From positions 1-34,998 of the forward strand of contig CAJPTV010000009.1 in assembly GCA_905373665.1 (NCBI GenBank): 34,998 nt of DNA. The letters run 5' to 3'. This DNA comes from Bacteroidia bacterium (GTDB lineage Bacteria > Bacteroidota > Bacteroidia > Bacteroidales > CAJPTX01). The notes beneath the pieces are model-generated. The model did not search any database. It saw only the letters and a program-made list of their open reading frames with translations, and had not been told where the DNA came from. Position 1 is the stretch's first letter. Each line of letters opens with the position of its first letter. The position numbers and the translations under genes were made by a program. This document shows positions 1-7,115 of this stretch, one piece after another.

Positions 1-102
1 CTTTTTTCTCCAGAGGTTATTACTTTTGCGCTTTCGCTTCGTGTTGCTTCTTTTGCGATCCTTATGTGGCTGGAAGGCAGACGGGGGCGTGGTTTTGTTT
101 AA
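1..102 (+). CDS. C-terminal end of a membrane protein (partial)
   Basis: Frame 1 is open from the window edge to a TAA at 100-102 and encodes 33 residues. They contain a hydrophobic stretch (ITFALSLRVASFAILMWL) followed by a short basic tail (EGRRGRGFV). This pattern suits the last transmembrane helix and cytoplasmic end of an integral membrane protein. It loosely recalls the end of flippase-like (YbhN/LPG synthase) proteins, but too little is present to name a family. The overlapping reading frame beginning at 26 looks like a shadow. The 132 bp to the next gene hold a 10-bp palindrome TTGTTAACAA (105-114) and a -7 box. Confidence 0.45.
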   Translation, partial: LFSPEVITFALSLRVASFAILMWLEGRRGRGFV

Positions 103-197
103 TGTTGTTAACAATAGTGGTCTGTATTACGATAATAAACAAAGTCTACTGTTCGTAACTTGTTTAAGATTTGACGCTTTTTTACATTGCTTCTTAC

Positions 198-205
198 TAC
201 CTTTG
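198..205 (+). promoter_or_regulatory. Bacteroidota -7 promoter box (sigma factor gene)
   Basis: TACCTTTG matches the TAnnTTTG -7 consensus of the primary Bacteroidota sigma factor and lies 29 bp before the sigma-factor ATG. A TTTG at 170-173 is the nearest -33 candidate, but the spacer of about 24 bp is longer than the usual 19-21, so only the -7 part is well supported. Confidence 0.45.
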
Positions 206-234
206 ATTGTAGTAAAGAATCGTATACTTACGCC

Positions 235-849
235 ATGAACCAAGAATTAAGCAACCTTTCCGAGAAAGCCCTCATCGATTGGGAACTCGTGCAGCGGGCT
301 TGCAATGGCGATGAGGAGGCGTTCCGCGTCCTGCATGATAAGTATCGGAGTAAAATCTACTATCTCGTCCTCAAAATCGTGAACAACCCGACAGATGCCG
401 AAGATGTGACCATCGAGGCCTTTGGCAAGGCGTTCAAGAATATCAACCAGTACGTACCGCGTTACGCTTTTAGTTCGTGGCTCTTCAAGATAGCCACAAA
501 CAACAGTATCGACTACTGTAGGCGTAAACGATTGTTACAGAAAGACTACGAGGACATGAACGGGGAGGCGACGGCAAAAGAGAACCTCGTGACGGCCACT
601 GCGCCAGACCCCGAACAGCAGATGATACGCGATCAGAACATGCAGCGCCTCGAACAGCTCGTCACCACCCTGCGACCACAGTATCAGCGCCTAGTGCGCT
701 TGCGTTACTTCGACGAACTCTCCTACGAGGAGATTTCGGTTAAACTAGACCTCCCGATGGGCACGGTCAAAGCGCAGCTTTTCCGTGCAAGAAATATGCT
801 TCAAGACCTTCTGAGAGCCTCCACCGACGGGGAGTTTCACGAGTTCTAG
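235..849 (+). CDS. ECF-type RNA polymerase sigma-70 family factor
   Basis: The 204-residue protein has the two-domain layout of group 4 (ECF) sigma factors. Region 2 runs over about residues 25-105, with NNPTDAEDVTIEAFGKAF and then SSWLFKIATNNSIDYCRRKR, the helix that contacts the -10 region. Region 4 runs over about 135-195, with RYFDELSYEEISVKLDLPMG as the helix-turn-helix. It would direct core RNA polymerase to a specific promoter set. A frame-consistent upstream start at 187 exists, but the ATG at 235 fits the family start and lies just after a TACCTTTG box. No anti-sigma factor gene lies next to it. rsmG follows after 28 bp. The regulon cannot be told from the sequence. Confidence 0.9.
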   Translation: MNQELSNLSEKALIDWELVQRACNGDEEAFRVLHDKYRSKIYYLVLKIVNNPTDAEDVTIEAFGKAFKNINQYVPRYAFSSWLFKIATNNSIDYCRRKRLLQKDYEDMNGEATAKENLVTATAPDPEQQMIRDQNMQRLEQLVTTLRPQYQRLVRLRYFDELSYEEISVKLDLPMGTVKAQLFRARNMLQDLLRASTDGEFHEF

Positions 850-877
850 TGCTGGGGGGCTAAAAACGTACCTGACA

Positions 878-1498
878 ATGGACACACGTACGCTTCTACA
901 GGGCTTCTACCCTGACCTTACCCCCCACCAACTCGAGCTCTTGGAGCGTTTTACGCAGGAGCTCACGGCTTGGAATGAGAAGATAAACCTCGTCTCTCGT
1001 AAAGACATCGAGAGTCTCGTCGAGCATCACATTGTCCACTCTCTTGCCCCATTGCGGGTATTATCGTTACAGCACGCTGCGCGCGTGCTCGACCTAGGGA
1101 CGGGCGGCGGGTTACCTGGCATACCGCTCGCGATCGCCTATCCCGATCTATCGTTTCACTTGGTAGATTCTATCGCTAAGAAGATTAGGGTCGTCGAGGC
1201 CACGGTGGCGGCTCTTGGATTGAAAAACGTTCAGGTGACTTGCACACGTGCCGAGGCGCTCCCGCGGGCAGAATATGACCTTGTGGTTACACGCGGCGTC
1301 GCCTCTCTAGGGCAGCTGTGGCAGTGGGCAGCGCCACGCTTACGCGCAGGCGGAGGATTGGTGGCATACAAGGGTTATCCGCTTCCTGAGTCCGATTGTG
1401 TGGGGGTGGCGGCCTCCTTTGTGCGGGTACATCCGTTGGGCGAGGTGCTCGCGGGAGAATACTTTGCACAGAAATGCCTCGTTGAGGTGCAATCTTAA
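878..1498 (+). CDS. rsmG: 16S rRNA (guanine527-N7)-methyltransferase RsmG
   Basis: This 206-residue protein matches RsmG (GidB), which uses S-adenosylmethionine to methylate N7 of G527 in the 530 loop of 16S rRNA. The SAM-binding motif I is LDLGTGGGLPGIPLAIAYP at about residues 70-88, followed by the acidic LVDSIAKKIRVVEA segment that contacts the cofactor. The N-terminal helices (LLERFTQELTAWNEKINLVS) are typical of the family. VTRGVASL near residue 137 corresponds to the conserved arginine-containing motif IV. Length is normal. It lies 28 bp after the sigma-factor gene, so co-transcription is likely. In other bacteria loss of this enzyme gives low-level streptomycin resistance. Confidence 0.95.
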   Translation: MDTRTLLQGFYPDLTPHQLELLERFTQELTAWNEKINLVSRKDIESLVEHHIVHSLAPLRVLSLQHAARVLDLGTGGGLPGIPLAIAYPDLSFHLVDSIAKKIRVVEATVAALGLKNVQVTCTRAEALPRAEYDLVVTRGVASLGQLWQWAAPRLRAGGGLVAYKGYPLPESDCVGVAASFVRVHPLGEVLAGEYFAQKCLVEVQS

Positions 1499-1601
1499 CG
1501 GCGAACGACCCGTGCTGGGGGATGAGGGTGAGCAGAAGGAACATAGCGTGGCACGGTGTCCCGTCTTGCGGGGGCGGAAGTTGAAGCTTTGATACACATC
1601 T

Positions 1602-3572
1602 ATGTCTGTGAACGCGCGTCGGTTTCTCTTTTGGGTGGGGATTCTTTTTCTTGTTGTTCCCCTTCCCCTTCGCGCCTCAGAGACGCAGCTTTCTGAGCTC
1701 TACCTCGCACTGCAGAGCGAGAAGGCACGAGAAGGCGCTTCGCAGCAGATTTTACAGACGTTAGCGCCCCGTTATAATGTGGGGCTGGACGAAGAGCGGT
1801 TGCAGACCGACTCGCTTTATGCACAAACGATGGCGCGCCTGAGTTTAGCTTACGCGTTCCATGAGCAGTGTTCTTACAACCTCTCGGCACAACTCTGTAA
1901 CAAGATTATACCCTACTATAACGAGCAGGGTGATACGGTTCATGCCACCTCGAGCCTCTTGCTCCTAAGTGCCAATTTCTTACAATTGGGGTTGTTGGGA
2001 GATGCGCTGCCCCTGATTCTGCAATCAAAACTGCTGGCGAGTGCTGCCAAAGATTCGTTACAGGAGCTTCACTCCTTGCAGATGTTGGGGCAGATCTACC
2101 TCCTTGGCGGTAAGTTTGAGGCGAGCCTCGTATACACTGACGAGGGGATTGCTTATTGCCAACAGGCGGTTTGTGCGGCGCGAGAGCGTCTTCTTGCCGA
2201 GTTGATTTGCCAGCAGAGCCAAGCCTATTTGGCGCTTCAGCGGGCACAGGAGTGTATAGCGCCCCTGCGGCAGGGGATTCTCATTAGCGATACCCAGCAG
2301 TTGCACAAGCTGCGAGTCAAGCTGCGCCGTTTGTTTGGGGATGTCTATTTCACCCAAGGGCGTTATCCGAAGGCAGAGCAATATTACCTAGAGGCGCTTT
2401 ATTTTTCACGTCTCGAACATCAGCATGCCGAGCGCATCGTGGTACTTCAGCAGCTGAGTGCCTTGCGCGAGGCGCAGGGACGCTGTGAGGATGCGCTGAA
2501 TTACAACAACAAGGCGCTTGCCCTCTCAGACTCGCTCCATTTGGTGGGGAATCTGCGAGAGCTGCTCTGGCAGCGTTATCAACTCACACGCACTGATAAT
2601 CCCGAGGAGGCGCTCACTTGTCTGGAAAGATATATCGCCCTGCGCGATTCGCTTGAGTATTACGTGGTGCAGACCAAGCTCGATATCCAGCACGACCGCT
2701 ACGAGCAGCAGTTGCGCGACAAGCAGCTGGAGATGCAGAGTCTACAAATTGAGCGAGACTGGTATGCGAAGCTACTACTTGCAGGCTCGCTGGTCATCAT
2801 GGGCTTGTTTGCCCTCGCCCTGTTGTGGATTGTGCGTCAGCGTCGCAAAAAGATTAAGAGGTTGGCAAAAGAAGCCCTTGCAAAGAATCGACTCTTCTCG
2901 CTCGTCTCGCACGATACGAAAAACTATGCCCTGTCGATACAGGTCGCCCTCCGACAGCTGGCATCCCTCTACCAAACCCTACCAGAGGAGCAACTGCGGG
3001 AATATCTTCGTGAGCTGAACAACGCCGCAGACATGCAGATGGAGTTCCTCACGAACCTGTTACAATGGTCTCGTTTACAGCTCAATGCAGTGCGTTATGC
3101 GCCCGCAGTATTTTCGCTTAGCGAGCTCCTCGAGCAGAATTTAGCCACCGTGGAACTTGCGCTTAAGAACAAAGGCGTGTGCGGACGCGTAGTAGGGGAG
3201 AAAGAGGCGACTCTTTTTGCCGATCGGGATATGGTGGATGTCATCGTGCGTAATCTGCTTTCTAATGCGATTAAGTTTTCGCCAAGGGGCGGGGAGATTC
3301 TCCTCGGGATTGAGCGTGTAGGGCACTCCTTGCGCCTTACGGTAACGGACCAAGGGGCGGGAATGACCCCCGAGCAGATCCAGAAGATCGGTCTCCTCGA
3401 GCAGCGTCTTTTGAATACGGGCACAAAGGGGAGTCAAGGGGCTGGCTTGGGGCTCGTCTTGTGTCAGATTCTTGCGCAGAAGAACGGCGGAAGGCTGGGC
3501 GTGGACTCCACCCTAGGTAAAGGGACTTGCATGTCTGTCACCTTCGGGGGGTGGTATAACAAACGAAAATAG
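1602..3572 (+). CDS. TPR-containing membrane sensor histidine kinase
   Basis: The 656-residue protein starts with a signal peptide (to about residue 25). A long helical region of TPR-like repeats follows (about 30-360), then one transmembrane helix at about 390-411 (LLLAGSLVIMGLFALALLWI). The cytoplasmic kinase has its H-box at SHDTKN with phospho-acceptor His437. The N-box is RNLLSNAIKF (Asn551, Asn555), G1 is DQGAGM (583-588) and G2 is QGAGLGLVLC. The H-box lacks the usual proline a few residues after the histidine. The TPR part is predicted to be periplasmic. The response regulator begins 9 bp downstream, so this is a two-component pair. The signal sensed is unknown. The 103-bp upstream gap shows no clear -7 box. 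Confidence 0.9.
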   Translation: MSVNARRFLFWVGILFLVVPLPLRASETQLSELYLALQSEKAREGASQQILQTLAPRYNVGLDEERLQTDSLYAQTMARLSLAYAFHEQCSYNLSAQLCNKIIPYYNEQGDTVHATSSLLLLSANFLQLGLLGDALPLILQSKLLASAAKDSLQELHSLQMLGQIYLLGGKFEASLVYTDEGIAYCQQAVCAARERLLAELICQQSQAYLALQRAQECIAPLRQGILISDTQQLHKLRVKLRRLFGDVYFTQGRYPKAEQYYLEALYFSRLEHQHAERIVVLQQLSALREAQGRCEDALNYNNKALALSDSLHLVGNLRELLWQRYQLTRTDNPEEALTCLERYIALRDSLEYYVVQTKLDIQHDRYEQQLRDKQLEMQSLQIERDWYAKLLLAGSLVIMGLFALALLWIVRQRRKKIKRLAKEALAKNRLFSLVSHDTKNYALSIQVALRQLASLYQTLPEEQLREYLRELNNAADMQMEFLTNLLQWSRLQLNAVRYAPAVFSLSELLEQNLATVELALKNKGVCGRVVGEKEATLFADRDMVDVIVRNLLSNAIKFSPRGGEILLGIERVGHSLRLTVTDQGAGMTPEQIQKIGLLEQRLLNTGTKGSQGAGLGLVLCQILAQKNGGRLGVDSTLGKGTCMSVTFGGWYNKRK

Positions 3573-3581
3573 GGAAACGAA

Positions 3582-4235
3582 ATGGCAACAATCTTAGTGG
3601 TAGATGACCATGCACTCTTTCGTCTGGGCGTCTCTACGGCATTACAGAATGCGGGAAAAGGCTACGTGGTCGTGGGAAGCGTTGGCTCGGTACGAGAGTG
3701 CTATGAGTTTCTTGAAACTCACGAGCCACCCGATCTGTTGCTCCTCGACATTATCTTACCTGACGGCTCGGGCGAGGATATCGCTCGCCACGTACGCAAA
3801 GAGTACCCCGAGGTGCGGATATTGGTACTCTCGGCCGAGAGTTCTGATGAGGTGCTCTTGAACCTCGTCGAGGCTGATGTGCACGGGTTTGTTGCTAAAG
3901 ATGAGCTACTCGATGAGCTGCTGGAGGGCGTGGAGTACATCTTGAGTGGCGAGAGGTTCTTTGGTAAAAAGACAGACGAGTTGCTCAAAGAGCTCTATTC
4001 TGACAGATGTCGGCGCGAGCGAGCCCATGCGGAAGCGCTCTTCTCAGATCGAGAGCGGGAGGTGATTAAGTTCTGTTGCGAGGGCTTCCCGACGAAGGTG
4101 ATTAGTGATAAACTCGGGATCTCGCCCCGTACCGTGGATGCGCATAAGGCAAACATCTTTTCAAAGCTCGGGATTAGTAATACGGTCGAGTTGGTGCGCT
4201 ATGCGCTCAAGCATCGATTGGTGAAACTCGGTTAA
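3582..4235 (+). CDS. LuxR-family response regulator, partner of the TPR kinase
   Basis: The 217-residue protein has an N-terminal receiver domain (about 1-120) with the acidic pair Asp8/Asp9, phospho-acceptor Asp56 (LLLLDIILPDGSG), Ser84 and Lys106. These are all the residues needed for phosphotransfer. The C-terminal LuxR/NarL helix-turn-helix (about 150-212) contains LFSDREREVIKFCCEGFPTK and then ISPRTVDAHKANIFSKLGI, the recognition helix region. It follows the sensor kinase by 9 bp and should receive its phosphate and act as a transcription factor. The target genes are not identifiable; the genes that follow encode an exported lipoprotein and an amidohydrolase. Confidence 0.95.
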   Translation: MATILVVDDHALFRLGVSTALQNAGKGYVVVGSVGSVRECYEFLETHEPPDLLLLDIILPDGSGEDIARHVRKEYPEVRILVLSAESSDEVLLNLVEADVHGFVAKDELLDELLEGVEYILSGERFFGKKTDELLKELYSDRCRRERAHAEALFSDREREVIKFCCEGFPTKVISDKLGISPRTVDAHKANIFSKLGISNTVELVRYALKHRLVKLG

Positions 4236-4340
4236 TGGGGCGTTGTGGTAGGCTGTGCCGATGCCGAGGGAGGAGCTCGTATCTTCTCCATGGGGGTAAA
4301 TCAGAAGAAAAAGCGCGTTGTTGTAGGAGGTAATATCTGT

Positions 4341-5435
4341 ATGAAAGTGAATCGATTGATGGACTGGCGTAAGCTGTTGGGTGGCGGAGGGCTCTCGCTC
4401 TTGGGGGTCGTACTCTCTTTTACCGCCTGCGCTCCGAAACAGGCATTGCGGGTGAGCCCGTATGAGACAGGACGCCCCCTCAAAGCGGATGAGTGGGTCT
4501 ATTACCTCCCGCAAACGGTTTTAGACTTTGGGTTCTGTATGGAGGTGCGGCGCTTTACGCCTGGCCCATACGCTGCCTACTGCAATACGTTGTTGGGTTT
4601 CCCAGCAAAAGAGCGCGCAGAGGCGCCGACGTATCGCATCGTAGAGGTCTCGTTGGGGAAACACCAAGAGGCAGACCTTCAGGCACCCTACGTCGTACGC
4701 CAAACGGGGATTCCTGCTTCTAACTTCGTGGAGATGACCCGCGGCGGATGGCTTATCCCTGCCGCACAACCGCAGGAGAGTGCCCTCATGGGGCAACGAT
4801 CCGTTCATCTTCCAACCGTAGAGTTTTTAGACAGAAGTGCAGAACCCTTTATCGATTCGCAGCGGAGTGTCTTACATGCCGTACAGCAGCACGATTCGAC
4901 CTTTGAGAGTGTCCCCGTGGCACGCGAGGTGGCTGTGAAACGTACCGAGGCGGAAAAGGCGCAACAGGCAGCGAATGTGATCTTTCAATTGCGGAAACGT
5001 CGCTTAGACCTCCTCTCTGGTGAGGAGATGCCGACCTCGCCCGATGGACTCGCCGTGGTGCTCAAAGAATTGAATCGGTTGGAGGCGGAGTACCTCTCCC
5101 TATTTCGTGGGGTGAGCCGGTGTGATACGATTTGGACGAAGCTCGCCTTTGTACCGCAGCGGGGAGCGAAGACCGCGATTCTGTGCCGCTTTGCCCCTTC
5201 GAGAGGGATTGTTGCTGCCCACGAGATGACGGCACAACCCCTCGTCTTACACCTAGAGAGCGACGGGGAAGTGGCAGGGGTTACCGCCCCTCCAAGTAGC
5301 AAAAATGCGTATTTCTACCGTTCGCAACGGGCGGTAAACGTACGCTTGATGCGCGACAATCAGATGTTGTACGAGGGACGGGTGTCGCTCTCACAGGTAG
5401 GTGAGCTCTTGCTCCGTCCCATAGCGCAGCAGTGA
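4341..5435 (+). CDS. DUF4831 family probable lipoprotein
   Basis: The 364-residue protein resembles the Bacteroidota DUF4831 family: WVYYLPQTVLDFGFCMEV and then GPYAAYCNTLLGF are the recognisable family signatures. Its function is unknown. The N-terminus has basic residues, a hydrophobic core and a lipobox-like LSFTAC, so it is probably a lipoprotein anchored after cleavage before the cysteine near residue 24. The frame is open upstream to 4245, but I chose the ATG at 4341 because it gives a proper signal peptide and is preceded by AGGAGG at 4325-4330, a strong Shine-Dalgarno. Its TGA lies just ahead of the amidohydrolase ATG, so the two are probably translated from one message. Confidence 0.8.
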   Translation: MKVNRLMDWRKLLGGGGLSLLGVVLSFTACAPKQALRVSPYETGRPLKADEWVYYLPQTVLDFGFCMEVRRFTPGPYAAYCNTLLGFPAKERAEAPTYRIVEVSLGKHQEADLQAPYVVRQTGIPASNFVEMTRGGWLIPAAQPQESALMGQRSVHLPTVEFLDRSAEPFIDSQRSVLHAVQQHDSTFESVPVAREVAVKRTEAEKAQQAANVIFQLRKRRLDLLSGEEMPTSPDGLAVVLKELNRLEAEYLSLFRGVSRCDTIWTKLAFVPQRGAKTAILCRFAPSRGIVAAHEMTAQPLVLHLESDGEVAGVTAPPSSKNAYFYRSQRAVNVRLMRDNQMLYEGRVSLSQVGELLLRPIAQQ

Positions 5436-5437
5436 TA

Positions 5438-6580
5438 ATGGGCGAGATAGAGGAGTTTGTCCGAACGGTGCGTCGCACCCTCCACCGTCACCCAGAGCTT
5501 TCGGGACAGGAGATGCGGAGCTCGGCATATTTACAGGGGATTTTGGCGGAGCGTGGATGGGCGATAGCCTCCATCCCCCACACCACGAGCTTTTTAGCCT
5601 ATAAAGAGGGGGAGCTGCCCTATACTGTGGGCTTTCGCGCAGAGCTCGATGCCTTGCCAATACAGGAGCTCGTAGGCGAGTGTACAAGGGAATATGTGAG
5701 TGAGTGTACGGGCGTGATGCACGCTTGCGGGCACGATATGCACGCTGCACTGGCCGTAGGGCTCGCTTTGGAACGCGATGCGGCAGCAGGCAAGGGGTTT
5801 CCCAATTTGCTCCTGGTCTTTGAGTCCTCGGAAGAGGTGTTGCCAGGAGGGGCACAAGCCATCCTATCGAGTGAGGCTTTTGCGGCATACCGTCCCGAGC
5901 TAATGCTTGCCGTGCATTGCGACCCTGATTTGGAGGTCGGGACGTTCGGTATCCGCGGCGGGCAATATATGGCCTCGGGAGATGAGCTCTGGATTACGGT
6001 GCACGGCAAGGCGGCGCACGGCGGGTTGCCCCACACGGGGGTCGATACGTTGTTGGTTGCTGCGCACATCTTGGTGGCGTTACAGAGCGTGGTGTCGCGC
6101 AATGTGCCGAGTTCGGAGTCTGTGGTGCTCTCTTTTGGTCATGTCGCGTGTCAGGGGCGCATGAATCTCATCCCTGCCGAGGTACGTCTGGAGGGGACGC
6201 TCCGTACGCAGTCAGAAACGTGGCGTAGGGCGGCAAAGGAACGTATCGCCGCGATTGTCGAACACACGGCAGCTGCTTTTGGTGCAGAGGCGCATTTGGA
6301 AATCCGGGAAGGATATCCGCCGCTTTGCAACGACCGAGCGCTTGCCGAGGGGGCTAAACAGCTTTTGGAAGAAATGGGCGGGACGGTGCAAGAGCTCGGC
6401 CTGCGGATGACTACCGATGATTTTGCCTACTTTGCACAGCGTTTCCCTTCGCTCTTTTTGCGGCTGGGGGTGGGGCTTACGGGCAATCTTCACTCGGGAG
6501 CGTTTATGCCAGACGAAGCGGCGCTGAGTCATGGGCTGCGTGCATTGCGTCGTTTGGTATGTTGCTTGTGGCGAGAATAA
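5438..6580 (+). CDS. M20 family metallopeptidase / amidohydrolase
   Basis: The 380-residue protein is an M20D-type zinc amidohydrolase (IAL-hydrolase/hippuricase-like), which cleaves amide bonds of N-acyl amino acids or similar small substrates. Visible motifs are RRTLHRHPELSGQE at the N-terminus, FRAELDALPIQE, the metal-binding HACGHDMHAAL, the general-base pair in FESSEEVLPGGAQ, the lid-domain HGKAAHGGLPHTGVDT, and C-terminal LHSGAFMPDE with the last metal-ligand histidine. No signal peptide is seen, so it is cytoplasmic. A GTG in frame at 5432 is possible, but the ATG at 5438 is preferred. It follows the DUF4831 gene with 2 bp between stop and start. The exact substrate cannot be assigned. 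Confidence 0.92.
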   Translation: MGEIEEFVRTVRRTLHRHPELSGQEMRSSAYLQGILAERGWAIASIPHTTSFLAYKEGELPYTVGFRAELDALPIQELVGECTREYVSECTGVMHACGHDMHAALAVGLALERDAAAGKGFPNLLLVFESSEEVLPGGAQAILSSEAFAAYRPELMLAVHCDPDLEVGTFGIRGGQYMASGDELWITVHGKAAHGGLPHTGVDTLLVAAHILVALQSVVSRNVPSSESVVLSFGHVACQGRMNLIPAEVRLEGTLRTQSETWRRAAKERIAAIVEHTAAAFGAEAHLEIREGYPPLCNDRALAEGAKQLLEEMGGTVQELGLRMTTDDFAYFAQRFPSLFLRLGVGLTGNLHSGAFMPDEAALSHGLRALRRLVCCLWRE

Positions 6581-6617
6581 CGTAATAACCTATAAAAAGC
6601 AAGGAGGACTGGCAAAG

Positions 6618-7016
6618 ATGCGATTATTGTTGTTTTTGACGTCGCTCGTTTTTCTCATCTCTTTTGGGACGGTGGTGCGTGCGGAGAAGAGCCCCGTCGT
6701 TGAGATCGAACGAGCTTTTGGGAGTGGCGATGCGGAGAAGTTATTGCCCTACCTAGGGTCTACGATAGACCTCCGTATCCTAGAAACGGAGAATTTGTAT
6801 GGGAATGCGCAAGCGAAGGTCTTGTTATCCAATTTCTTTACAGCGAATCCGCCAGCGGGGTTTGTCGTTATCCATCGTAAGATGCGTTCGGACAACTCGT
6901 TTTTCATCGGTACTTATAGCTCGCGCACGAACGCGTATCGCGTTAGCATCTTTCTCAAGATTGAGCAGGACAAGACCCGTATCACACAGATTCTGATTCA
7001 GAATCAGGGGTCGTAG
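6618..7016 (+). CDS. DUF4783 family exported protein
   Basis: A 132-residue secreted protein with a signal peptide (MRLLLFLTSLVFLISFGTVV, then RAEK). The mature domain contains VEIERAFGSGDAEKLLPYLG and ends with VSIFLKIEQDKTRITQILIQ. This matches the small Bacteroidota DUF4783 family, which has an NTF2/cystatin-like look and no known function. An in-frame extension begins at 6531, inside the preceding gene. The ATG at 6618 is chosen because of the signal peptide and the AAGGAGGA Shine-Dalgarno at 6601-6608. It is probably the last gene of the 4341-7016 run. Confidence 0.8.
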   Translation: MRLLLFLTSLVFLISFGTVVRAEKSPVVEIERAFGSGDAEKLLPYLGSTIDLRILETENLYGNAQAKVLLSNFFTANPPAGFVVIHRKMRSDNSFFIGTYSSRTNAYRVSIFLKIEQDKTRITQILIQNQGS

Positions 7017-7029
7017 CGCGTGTGGGGGG

Positions 7030-7057
7030 CGTCCCTTTTTCACACGGGGGACGTTTT
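7030..7057 (+). terminator. Possible weak intrinsic terminator after the DUF4783 gene
   Basis: CGTCCC (7030-7035) can pair with GGGACG (7048-7053) around a 12-base loop, followed by TTTT at 7054-7057. The stem is short, and the T-run also overlaps the -33 element proposed for the next gene, so this is tentative. Confidence 0.28.
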
Positions 7058-7086
7058 GCTTGTTATATGCTTTTTTCGTACCTTAG
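7055..7086 (+). promoter_or_regulatory. Bacteroidota-type promoter for the BspA-repeat protein
   Basis: TTTG (7055-7058) is followed after 20 bp by TACCTTAG (7079-7086). This is a -33/-7 pair with the expected spacing and one mismatch from TAnnTTTG. Transcription would begin near 7092, about 25 bases before the ATG at 7116. Confidence 0.5.
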
Positions 7087-7115
7087 GGTCGTATTCACTT
7101 AAACTACTAGGTATC

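Noticed and set aside
105..114. TTGTTAACAA palindrome after the first partial gene
   Set aside because: Ten bases is too short to be significant, and no T-run or paired site supports a terminator or operator.
26..238. 70-codon ORF before the sigma-factor gene
   Set aside because: No similarity or signal, and it runs over the -7 box and the start of the sigma-factor gene. Frame 1 (1-102) reads more like a real protein end.
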